This document shows positions 53,194 through 64,000 of a stretch of DNA of 64,000 nt, one piece after another. The DNA is from Mastigias papua (lineage: Eukaryota; Cnidaria; Scyphozoa; Rhizostomeae; Mastigiidae). The DNA is taken from positions 6,295,799 through 6,359,798 of the forward strand of contig OZ025281.1 of assembly GCA_964019165.1 (NCBI GenBank), written 5' to 3'. The notes under the pieces are model-generated. The model saw only the letters and a list, made by a program, of their open reading frames with translations. It made no database searches and was not told where the DNA came from. The position numbers and the translations under genes are program-made. The stretch's first letter is position 1. Each line of letters opens with the position of its first letter.

Positions 53194-56169
53194 GTTATCA
53201 GTATGACACTACATGAGGGCTTAAAGTGCTTTAGATTTGCTCAAACTGACAATACCATGCAAGAGTGCTATTTCATTCTACAGTCTTGTGATGTACTGCC
53301 AACACATAATCTAAGCGTGTTTCTACAAGGAATCTAGCAGTATTAACATCATATGACTATTACAACCATAGTCATTGCTCTACTTTCAGTGTTTGCACAC
53401 TTACGTAGTTTAGGCCTACTACAAGCAATAAGACAGTTTGCATATACTGTTGTATGATTGAAATTGAGTACAATAGCAACAAAGCCATGCATTAAACAAC
53501 TTTTACATCTATGATTGCACCGATGTCAGTAGTTTAGGCAACGTTTCCTACTCAAATTAGCTTTGGTTATCACTATTACACTACATGAGGGCTTAAAGTG
53601 CTTTAGATATGCTCACACTGACAATACCATGCAAGAGTGCTATTTCATTCTACATTCTTGTGATGTACCGCCAAAACCTAATCTAAATTTGTTTCTACAA
53701 GGAATCTAGCAGTATTAACATCATATGACTATTACAACCATAGTCATTGCTCTACTTTCAGTGTTTGCACACTTATGTACTTTAGGCCTATTACAAGCAA
53801 TAACACAGTTTGCATATACTGTTGTATGATTGAAATTGAGTACAATAGCAACAAAGCCATGCATTAAACAACTTTTACATCTATGATTGCACCGATGTCA
53901 GTAGTTTAGCCAACGTTTCCTACTCAAATTAGCTTTGGTTATCAGTATGACACTACATGAGGGCTTAAAGTGCTTTAGATATGCTCAAACTGACAATACC
54001 ATGCAAGAGTGCTATTTCATTCTACATTCTTGTGATGTACTGCCAACACATAATCTAAGCGTGTTTCTACAAGGAATCTAGCAGTATTAACATCATATGA
54101 CTATTACAACCATAGTCATTGCTCTACTTTCAGTGTTTGCACACTTACGTAGTTTAGGCCTACTACAAGCAATAACACAGTTTGCATATACTGTTGTATG
54201 ATTGAAATTGAGTACAATAGCAACAAAGCCATGCATTAAACAGCTTTTACAGCTATGATTGCACCGATGTCAGTAGTTTAGGCAACGTTTCCTACTCAAA
54301 TTAGCTTTGGTTATCACTATTACACTACATATGGGCTTAAAGTGCTGTATATATGCTCAAACTGACAATACCATGCAAGAGTACTATTTCATTCTAAGTT
54401 CTTGTGATGTACCGCCAAAACCTCATCTAAGTTTGTTTCTACAAGGAATCTAGCAGTTTTAACATCATATGACTATTACAACCATAGTCATTGCTCTACT
54501 TTCAGTGTTTGCACACTTATGTACTTTAGGCCTATTACAAGCAATAACACAGTTTGCATATACTGTTGTATGATTGAAATTGAGTACAATAGCAACAAAG
54601 CCATGCATTAAACAACTTTTACATCTATGATTGCACCGATGTCAGTAGTTTAGCAAACGTTTCCTACTCAAATTAGCTTTGGTTATCAGTATGACACTAA
54701 ATGAGGGCTTAAAGTGCTTTAGATATGCTCAAACTGACAATACCATGCAAGAGTGCTATTTCATTCTACATTCTTGTGATGTACTGCCAACACATAATCT
54801 AAGCGTGTTTCTACAAGGAATCTAGCAGTATTAACATCATATGACTATTACAACCATAGTCATTGCTCTACTTTCAGTGTTTGCACACTTATGTACTTTA
54901 GGCCTACTACAAGCAATAACACAGTTTGCATATACTGTTGTATGATTGAAATTGAGTACAATAGCAACAAAGCCATGCATTAAACAACTTTTACATCTAT
55001 GATTGCACCGATGTCAGTAGTTTAGCCAACGTTTCCTACTCAAATTAGCTTTGGTTATCAGTATGACACTACATGAGGGCTTAAAGTGCTTTAGATATGC
55101 TCAAACTGACAATACCATGCAAGAGTGCTATTTCATTCTACATTCTTGTGATGTACTGCCAACACATAATCTAAGCGTGTTTCTACAAGGAATCTAGCAG
55201 TATTAACATCATATGACTATTATAACCAAAGTCATTGCTCTACTTTCAGTGTTTGCACACTTACGTAGTTTAGGCCTACTACAAGCAATAACACAGTTTG
55301 CATATACTGTTGTATGATTGAAATTGAGTACAATAGCAACAAAGCCATGCATTAAACAACTTTTACATCTATGATTGCACCGATGTCAGTAGTTTAGGCA
55401 ACGTTTCCTACTCAAATTAGCTTTGGTTATCACTATTACACTACATGAGGGCTTAAAGTGCTTTAGATATGCTCAAACTGACAATACCATGCAAGAGTGC
55501 TATTTCATTCTACATTCTTGTGATGTACCGCCAAAACCTCATCTACATTTGTTTCTACAAGGAATCTAGCAGTATTAACATCATATGACTATTACAACCA
55601 TAGTCATTGCTCTACTTTCAGTGTTTGCACACTTATGTACTTTAGGCCTAATACAAGCAATAACACAGTTTGCATATACTGTTGTATGATTGAAATTGAG
55701 TACAATAGCAACAAAGCCATGCATTAAACAACTTTTACATCTATGATTGCACCGAAGTCAGTAGTTTAGCAAACGTTTCCTACTCAAATTAGCTTTGGTT
55801 ATCAGTATGACACTACATGAGGGCTTAAAGTGCTTTAGATATGCTCAAACTGACAATACCATGCAAGAGTGCTATTTCATTCTACATTCTTGTGATGTAC
55901 TGCCAACACATAATCTAAGCGTGTGTCTACAAGGAATCTAGCAGTATTAACATCATATGACTATTACAACCATAGTCATTGCTCTACTTTCAGTGTTTGC
56001 ACACTTACGTAGTGTAGGCCTACTACAAGCAATAACACAGTTTGCATATACTCCTGTATGATTGAAATTGAGTACAATAGCAACAAAGCCATGCATTAAA
56101 CAACTTTTACATCTATGATTGCACCGATGTCAGTAGTTTAGCCAACGTTTCCTACTCAAATTAGCTTTG
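53194..56169. repeat. 8-mer HOR copy (2976 bp), unit C2 with one extra monomer
   Basis: This unit repeats C1 with one added monomer at 55054 (marker TATTATAACCAAAGTC). The first five monomers are 2604 bp from their partners and the last two are 2976 bp from theirs (for example ATACTCCTG at 53071 and 56047). A third unit begins at 56170 with GATTTGCTC but soon departs (TTAGGCCCACTAC). Confidence 0.88.
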
Positions 56170-58773
56170 GTTATCAGTATGACACTACATGAGGGCTTAA
56201 AGTGCTTTAGATTTGCTCAAACTGACAATACCATGCAAGAGTGCTATTTCATTCTACATTCTTGTGATGTACTGCCAAAACATAATCTAAGCGTGTTTCT
56301 ACAAGGAATCTAGCAGTATTAACATCATATGACTATTACAACCATAGTCATTGCTCTACTTTCAGTGTTTGCACACTTACGTAGGTTAGGCCCACTACAA
56401 GCAATAACACAGTTTGCATATACTGTTGTATGATTGAAATTGAGTACAATAGCAACAAAGCCATGCATTAAACAACTTTTACATCTATGATTGCACCGAT
56501 GTCAGTAGTTTAGCCAACGTTTCCTACTCAAATTAGCTTTGGTTATCAGTATGACACTACATGAGGGCTTTAAGTGCTGTATATATGCTCAAACTGACAA
56601 TACCATGGAAGAGTGCTTTTTCATTCTACATTCTTGTGATGTACTGCCAACACATAATCTAAGCGTGTTTCTACAAGGAATCTAGCAGTATTAACATCAT
56701 ATGACTATTACAACCATAGTCATTGCTCTACTTTCAGTGTTCGCACACTTATGTACTTTAGGCCTATTACAAGCAATAACACAGTTTGCATATACTGTTG
56801 TATGATTGAAATTGAGTACAATAGCAACAAAGCCATGCATTAAACAGCTTTTACAGCTATGATTGCACCGATGTCAGTAGTTTAGGCAACGTTTCCTACT
56901 CACATTAGCTTTGGTTATCACTATTACACTACATATGGGCTTAAAGTGCTGTATATATGCTCAAACTGACAATACCATGCAAGAGTACTATTTCATTCTA
57001 AGTTCTTGTGATGTACCGCCAAAACCTCATCTAAGTTTGTTTCTACAAGGAATCTAGCAGTATTAACATCATATGACTATTACAACCATAGTCATTGCTC
57101 TACTTTCAGTGTTTGCACACTTACGTAGTTTAGGCCTACTACAAGCAATAACACAGTTTGCATATACTGTTGTATGATTGAAATTGAGTACAATAGCAAC
57201 AAAGCCATGCATTAAACAACTTTTACAGCTATGATTGCACCGATGTCAGTAGTTTAGCAAACGTTTCCTACTCAAATTAGCTTTGGTTATCAGTATGACA
57301 CTAACTGAGGGCTTAAAGTGCTGTAGACATGCTCAAACTGACAATACCATGCAAGAGTGCTATTTCATTCTACATTCTTGTGATGTACCGCCAACACATA
57401 ATCTAAGCGTGTTTCTACAAGGAATCTAGCAGTATTAACATCATATGACTATTACAACCATAGTCATTGCTCTACTTTCAGTGTTTGCACACTTACGTAG
57501 TGTAGGCCTATTACAAGCAATAACACAGTTTGCATATACTGTTGTATGATTGAAATTGAGTACAATAGCAACAAAGCCATGCATTAAACAACTTTTACAT
57601 CTATGATTGCACCGATGTCAGTAGTTTAGCCAACGTTTCCTACTCAAATTAGCTTTGGTTATCAGTATGACACTACATGAGGGCTTAAAGTGCTTTAGAT
57701 ATGCTCAAACTGACAATACCATGCAAGAGTGCTATTTCATTCTACATTCTTGTGATGTACTGCCAACACATAATCTAAGCGTGTTTCTACAAGGAATCTA
57801 GCAGTATTAACATCATATGACTATTACAACCATAGTCATTGCTCTACTTTCAGTGTTTGCACACTTATGTACTTTAGGCCTACTACAAGCAATAACACAG
57901 TTTGCATATACTGTTGTATGATTGAAATTGAGTACAATAGCAACAAAGCCATGCATTAAACAACTTTTACATCTATGATTGCACCGATGTCAGTAGTTTA
58001 GGCAACGTTTCCTACTCAAATTAGCTTTGGTTATCAGTATGACACTATATGAGGGCTTAAAGTGCTTTAGATATGCTCAAACTGACAATACCATGCAAGA
58101 GTGCTATTTCATTCTACATTCTTGTGATGTACTGCCAACACATAATCTAAGCGTGTTTCTACAAGGAATCTAGCAGTATTAACATCATATGACTATTACA
58201 ACCATAGTCATTGCTCTACTTTCAGTGTTTGCACACTTATGTACTTTAGGCCTATTACAAGCAATAACACAGTTTGCATATACTGTTGTATGATTGAAAT
58301 TGAGTACAATAGCAACAAATCCATGCATTAAAGAGATTTTACATCTATGATTGCACCGATGTCAGTAGTTTAGCCAACGTTTCCTACTCAAATTAGCTTT
58401 GGTTATCAGTATGACACTACATGAGGGCTTAAAGTGCTTTAGATATGCTCAAACTGACAATACCATGCAAGAGTGCTATTTCATTCTACATTCTTGTGAT
58501 GTACTGCCAATACATAATCTAAGCGTGTTTCTACAAGGAATCTAGCAGTATTAACATCATATGACTATTACAACCATAGTCATTGCTCTACTTTCAGTGT
58601 TTGCACACTTATGTACTTTAGGCCTATTACAAGCAATAACACAGTTTGCATATACTGTTGTATGATTGAAATTGAGTACAATAGCAACAAAGCCATGCAT
58701 TAAACAGCTTTTACAGCTATGATTGCACCGATGTCAGTAGTTTAGGCAACGTTTCCTACTCACATTAGCTTTG
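56170..58773. repeat. Transition monomers, mostly type B
   Basis: The monomers starting 56170, 56542, 57286, 57658, 58030 and 58402 are type B or B-like, and 56914 is type A. Rare marks are CCATGGAAGAGTGCTTTTTC in 56542 (shared with 59890), ACACTAACTGAGG with TGTAGACATGC in 57286 (shared with 43895 and 47986), and AAATCCATGCATTAAAGAG near 58318. Only satellite sequence is present. Confidence 0.7.
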
Positions 58774-61700
58774 GTTATCACTATTACACTACATATGGGC
58801 TTAAAGTGCTGTATATATGCTCAAACTGACAATACCATGCAAGAGTACTATTTCATTCTAAGTTCTTGTGATGTACCGCCAAAACCTCATCTAAGTTTGT
58901 TTCTACAAGGAATCTAGCAGTATTAACATCATATGACTATTACAACCATAGTCATTGCTCTACTTTCAGTGTTTGCACACTTATGTACTTTAGGCCTATT
59001 ACAAGCAATAACACAGTTTGCATATACTGTTGTATGATTGAAATTGAGTACAATAGCAACAAAGCCATGCATTAAACAACTTTTACATCTATGATTGCAC
59101 CGATGTCAGTAGTTTAGCCAACGTTTCCTACTCAAATTAGCTTTGGTTATCAGTATGACACTACATGAGGGCTTAAAGTGCTTTAGATATGCTCAAACTG
59201 ACAATACCATGCAAGAGTGCTATTTCATTCTAAGTTCTTGTGATGTACCGCCAAAACCTCATCTAAGTTTGTTTCTACAAGGAATCTAGCAGTATTAACA
59301 TCATATGACTATTACAACCATAGTCATTGCTCTACTTTCAGTGTTTGCACACTTATGTACTTTAGGCCTATTACAAGCAATAACACAGTTTGCATATACT
59401 GTTGTATGATTGAAATTGAGTACAATAGCAACAAAGCCATGCATTAAACAACTTTTACATCTATGATTGCACCGATGTCAGTAGTTTAGGCAACGTTTCC
59501 TACTCACATTAGCTTTGGTTATCACTATTACACTACATATGGGCTTAAAGTGCTGTATATATGCTCAAACTGACAATACCATGCAAGAGTACTATTTCAT
59601 TCTAAGTTCTTGTGATGTACCGCCAAAACCTCATCTAAGTTTGTTTCTACAAGGAATCTAGCAGTATTAACATCATATGACTATTACAACCATAGTCATT
59701 GCTCTACTTTCAGTGTTTGCACACTTATGTACTTTAGGCCTATTACAAGCAATAACACAGTTTGCATATACTGTTGTATGATTGAAATTGAGTACAATAG
59801 CAACAAAGCCATGCATTAAAAAACTTTTACATCTATGATTGCACCGATGTCAGTAGTTTAGCCAACGTTTCCTACTCAAATTAGCTTTGGTTATCAGTAT
59901 GACACTACATGAGGGCTTAAAGTGCTTTAGATATGCTCAAACTGACAATACCATGGAAGAGTGCTTTTTCATTCTACATTCTTGTGATGTACTGCCAACA
60001 CATAATCTACGCGTGTTTCTACAAGGAATCTAGCAGTATTCACATCATATGACTATTACAACCATAGTCATTGCTCTACTTTCAGTGTTTGCACACTTAT
60101 GTGCTTTAGGCCTATTACAAGCAATAACACAGTTTGCATATACTGTTGTATGATTGAAATTGAGTACAATAGCAACAAAGCCATGCATTAAACAACTTTT
60201 ACATCTAGGATTGCACCGATGTCAGTAGTTTAGCCAACGTTTCCTACTCAAATTAGCTTTGGTTATCAGTATGACACTACATGAGGGCTTAAAGTGCTTT
60301 AGATATGCTCAAACTGACAATACCATGCAAGAGTGCTATTTCATTCTAAGTTCTTGTGATGTACCGCCAAAACCTCATCTAAGTTTGTTTCTACAAGGAA
60401 TCTAGCAGTTTTAACATCATATGACTATTACAACCATAGTCATTGCTCTACTTTCAGTGTTTGCACACTTATGTACTTTAGGCCTATTACAAGCAATAAC
60501 ACAGTTTGCATATACTGTTGTATGATTGAAATTGAGTACAATAGCAACAAAGCCATGCATTAAACAACTTTTACATCTATGATTGCACCGATGTCAGTAG
60601 TTTAGCCAACGTTTCCTACTCAAATTAGCTTTGGTTATCACTATTACACTACATATGGGCTTAAAGTGCTGTATATATGCTCAAACTGACAATACCATGC
60701 AAGAGTACTATTTCATTCTAAGTTCTTGTGATGTACCGCCAAAACCTCATCTAAGTTTGTTTCTACAAGGAATCTAGCAGTATTAACATCATATGACTAT
60801 TACAACCATAGTCATTGCTCTACTTTCAGTGTTTGCACACTTATGTACTTTAGGCCTATTACAAGCAATAACACAGTTTGCATATACTGTTGTATGATTG
60901 AAATTGAGTACAATAGCAACAAAGCCATGCATTAAACAACTTTTACATCTATGATTGCACCGATGTCAGTAGTTTAGCCAACGTTTCCTACTCAAATTAG
61001 CTTTGGTTATCAGTATGACACTACATGAGGGCTTAAAGTGCTTTAGATATGCTCAAACTGACAATACCATGCAAGAGTGCTATTTCATTCTAAGTTCTTG
61101 TGATGTACCGCCAAAACCTCATCTAAGTTTGTTTCTACAAGGAATCTAGCAGTTTTAACATCATATGACTATTACAACCATAGTCATTGCTCTACTTTCA
61201 GTGTTTGCACACTTATGTACTTTAGGCCTATTACAAGCAATAACACAGTTTGCATATACTGTTGTATGATTGAAATTGAGTACAATAGCAACAAAGCCAT
61301 GCATTAAACAACTTTTACATCTATGATTGCACCGATGTCAGTGGTTTAGCCAACGTTTCCTACTCACATTAGCTTTGGTTATCACTATTACACTACATAT
61401 GGGCTTAAAGTGCTGTATATATGCTCAAACTGACAATACCATGCAAGAGTACTATTTCATTCTAAGTTCTTGTGATGTACCGCCAAAACCTCATCTAAGT
61501 TTGTTTCTACAAGGAATCTAGCAGTATTAACATCATATGACTATTACAACCATAGTCATTGCTCTACTTTCAGTGTTTGCACACTTACGTAGTTTAGGCC
61601 TATTACAGTCAATAACACAGTTTGCATATACTGTTGTATGATTGAAATTGAGTACAATAGCAACAAAGCCATGCATTAAACAGCTTTTACAGCTATGATA

Positions 61701-63981
61701 GCACCGATGTCAGTAGTTTAGTCAACGTTTCCTACTCAAATTAGCTTTGGTTATCAGTATGACACTACATGAGGGCTTAAAGTGCTTTAGATATGCTCAA
61801 ACTGACAATACCATGCAAGAGTGCTATTTCATTCTACATTCTTGTGATGTACTGCCAACACATAATCTAAGCGTGTTTCTACAAGGAATCTAGCAGTATT
61901 AACATCATATGACTATTACAACCATAGTCATTGCTCTACTTTCAGTGTTTGCACACTTATGTACTTTAGGCCTATTACAAGCAATAACACAGTTTGCATA
62001 TACTGTTGTATGATTGAAATTGAGTACAATAGCAACAAAGCCATCCATTAAACAACTTTTACATCTATGATTGCACCGATGTCAGTAGTTTAGCCAACGT
62101 TTCCTACTCAAATTAGCTTTGGTTATCAGTATGACACTACATGAGGGCTTAAAGTGCTTTAGATATGCTCAAACTGACAATACCATGCAAGAGTGCTATT
62201 TCATTCTAAGTTCTTGTGATGTACCGCCAAAACCTCATCTAAGTTTGTTTCTACAAGGAATCTAGCAGTTTTAACATCATATGACTATTACAACCATAGT
62301 CATTGCTCTACTTTCAGTGTTTGCACACTTATGTACTTTAGGCCTATTACAAGCAATAACACAGTTTGCATATACTGTTGTATGATTGAAATTGAGTACA
62401 ATAGCAACAAAGCCATGCATTAAACAACTTTTACATCTATGATTGCACCGATGTCAGTAGTTTAGGCAACGTTTCCTACTCACATTAGCTTTGGTTATCA
62501 CTATTACACTACATATGGGCTTAAAGTGCTGTATATATGCTCAAACTGACAATACCATGCAAGAGTACTATTTCATTCTAAGTTCTTGTGATGTACCGCC
62601 AAAACCTCATCTAAGTTTGTTTCTACAAGGAATCTAGCAGTATTAACATCATATGACTATTACAACCATAGTCATTGCTCTACTTTCAGTGTTTGCACAC
62701 TTATGTACTTTAGGCCTATTACAAGCAATAACACAGTTTGCATATACTGTTGTATGATTGAAATTGAGTACAATAGCAACAAAGCCATGCATTAAACAAC
62801 TTTTACATCTATGATTGCACCGATGTCAGTAGTTTAGCCAACGTTTCCTACTCAAATTAGCTTTGGTTATCAGTATGACACTACATGAGGGCTTAAAGTG
62901 CTTTAGATATGCTCAAACTGACAATACCATGCAAGAGTGCTATTTCATTCTAAGTTCTTGTGATGTACCGCCAAAACCTCATCTAAGTTTGTTTCTACAA
63001 GGAATCTAGCAGTTTTAACATCATATGACTATTACAACCATAGTCATTGCTCTACTTTCAGTGTTTGCACACTTATGTACTTTAGGCCTATTACAAGCAA
63101 TAACACAGTTTGCATATACTGTTGTATGATTGAAATTGAGTACAATAGCAACAAAGCCATGCATTAAACAACTTTTACATCTATGATTGCACCGATGTCA
63201 GTAGTTTAGGCAACGTTTCCTACTCACATTAGCTTTGGTTATCACTATTACACTACATATGGGCTTAAAGTGCTGTATATATGCTCAAACTGACAATACC
63301 ATGCAAGAGTACTATTTCATTCTAAGTTCTTGTGATGTACCGCCAAAACCTCATCTAAGTTTGTTTCTACAAGGAATCTAGCAGTATTTACATCATATGA
63401 CTATTACAACCATAGTCATTGCTCTACTTTCAGTGTTTGCACACTTATGTACTTTAGGCCTACTACAAGCAATAACACAGTTTGCATATACTGTTGTATG
63501 ATTGAAATTGAGTACAATAGCAACAAAGCCATGCATTAAACAACTTTTACATCTATGATTGCACCGATGTCAGTAGTTTAGCCAACGTTTCCTACTCAAA
63601 TTAGCTTTGGTTATCAGTATGACACTACATGAGGGCTTAAAGTGCTTTAGATATGCTCAAACTGACAATACCATGCAAGAGTTCTATGTCATTCTACATT
63701 CTTGTGATGAACTGCCAACACATAATCTAAGCGTGTTTCTACAAGGAATCTAGCAGTATTAACATCATAAGACTATTACAACCATAGTCATTGCTCTACT
63801 TTCAGTGTTTGCACACTTACGTAGTTTAGGCCTATTACAGTCAATAACACAGTTTGCATATACTGTTGTATGATTGAAATTGAGTACAATAGCAACAAAG
63901 CCATGCATTAAACAGCTTTTACAGCTATGATAGCACCGATGTCAGTAGTTTAGTCAACGTTTCCTACTCAAATTAGCTTTG
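58774..63981. repeat. 5-mer HOR A-B-A-B-B (1860 bp), 2.8 copies
   Basis: Monomer types from 58774 run A B A B B, A B A B B, A B A B, with units starting at 58774, 60634 and 62494. The fifth B monomer of each full unit (60262, 62122) has a type A-like middle (ATTCTAAG, CCTCATCTAAG). The last monomers depart from the pattern: the second half of 63610 (TATTACAGTCAATAAC, ATGATAGCACC) matches the second half of 61378, six monomers away, so a later exchange overprints the 5-mer. Confidence 0.75.
61327..61521 (+). other. Chance 64-codon open frame spanning a monomer junction, not a gene
   Basis: This frame opens only because one A is replaced by G at 61343, turning the TAG of GTCAGTAG, found in the other monomers, into TGG. 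It begins at a TTG codon, has no ribosome-binding or promoter context, runs from the end of one monomer into the type A monomer at 61378, and stops at the constant TAG of AATCTAGCAG. The translation has a hydrophobic stretch near the start (FLLTLALVITITLHMGL) that superficially resembles a signal peptide, but the same DNA occurs in other type A monomers behind a stop. I judge it a non-coding by-product of the repeat. Confidence 0.9.
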
Positions 63982-64000
63982 GTTATCAGTATGACACTAC
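63982..64000 (+). repeat. Partial monomer 173 at the window end
   Basis: The last 19 bases (GTTATCAGTATGACACTAC) are the start of a type B monomer, so the array continues beyond the window. The window begins at a monomer boundary as defined here (GTTATCACTATTAC), which is coincidental or reflects how the window was cut. Confidence 0.97.

Larger units (their letters stand above)
1..64000. repeat. 372-bp satellite DNA array, 172 full monomers, head to tail
   Basis: The entire window is a tandem array of a 372-bp monomer with no interruption. The landmark GTTATC follows CTTTG at 1, 373, 745, 1117 and so on, and the last one falls at 63982, as predicted from 172 monomers of 372 bp less three single-base deletions. 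All monomers have the same orientation. No transposon, unique spacer or gene breaks the array, and neither edge is present. Hand counting of monomer 1 gives 128 G+C of 372 (34%). Such arrays are typical of eukaryotic centromeric, pericentromeric or subtelomeric heterochromatin; which of these applies here is inference. The family is not one I recognise. Confidence 0.98.

Noticed and set aside
61327..61521. 64-codon open reading frame as a real small protein gene
   Set aside because: It depends on one substitution at 61343, starts at TTG, spans two satellite monomers, and the same sequence elsewhere is closed by TAG.
1..64000. CRISPR array
   Set aside because: The repeats are 372 bp and contiguous; there are no unique spacers of regular length between short repeats.
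1..64000. Known satellite families such as alphoid DNA or the Drosophila 359-bp repeat
   Set aside because: Monomer length and sequence do not resemble those I can recall; without a database search I leave the family unnamed.

Overview
The whole 64 kb window is one uninterrupted satellite-DNA array. A 372-bp, AT-rich monomer (about 34% GC in monomer 1, counted by hand) repeats head to tail on one strand from the first base to the last. There are 172 complete monomers (1-63981) and a 19-bp start of the next (63982-64000). Monomers begin at the conserved GTTATC: start n = 1+372(n-1) for monomers 1-86. Three 1-bp deletions, in monomers 86, 112 and 124, then shift the register, giving later anchors 31992 (87), 41663 (113) and 46126 (125). 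This tally reproduces the last observed start (63982) exactly, so I see no other net length change. I see no gene, RNA gene, transposon insertion, inversion, CRISPR array or unique spacer, and neither array edge is in the window.

The sequence suggests eukaryotic constitutive heterochromatin (centromeric, pericentromeric or subtelomeric). Bacteria and phages are not known to carry tens of kilobases of a stop-rich non-coding repeat of this kind. The monomer does not match any satellite I can recall (not the 171-bp alphoid type, not a named insect or plant family I recognise), so I do not name the species.

Two main monomer types occur. Type A starts GTTATCACTATTAC, has GCTGTATATATG near base 36, and reads GTACCGCCAAAACCTCATC near base 100. 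Type B starts GTTATCAGTATGAC, has GCTTTAGATATG, and reads GTACTGCCAACACATAATC. Many monomers are mosaics of the two.

The layout is a patchwork of higher-order repeats (HORs) of different ages. Region 1 (1-29570) is built of very similar recent duplications: 2-mer, 3-mer, 7-mer, 10-mer and 11-mer units, plus a ~5.1 kb block copied at a distance of exactly 41 monomers. Region 2 (29571-40919) holds more diverged monomers with many private substitutions, and includes a regular 3-mer HOR of about six copies. Region 3 (40920-49473) is a tandem pair of a 12-mer (4463 bp) and an 11-mer (4091 bp) copy that lost one monomer through a visible chimeric junction. Region 4 (49474-56169) holds 7-mer and 8-mer copies of another HOR. 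Region 5 (56170-64000) is simpler and ends in an A-B-A-B-B 5-mer pattern (1860 bp). The pattern fits repeated unequal crossover and gene conversion, with the oldest-looking material in the middle of the window.
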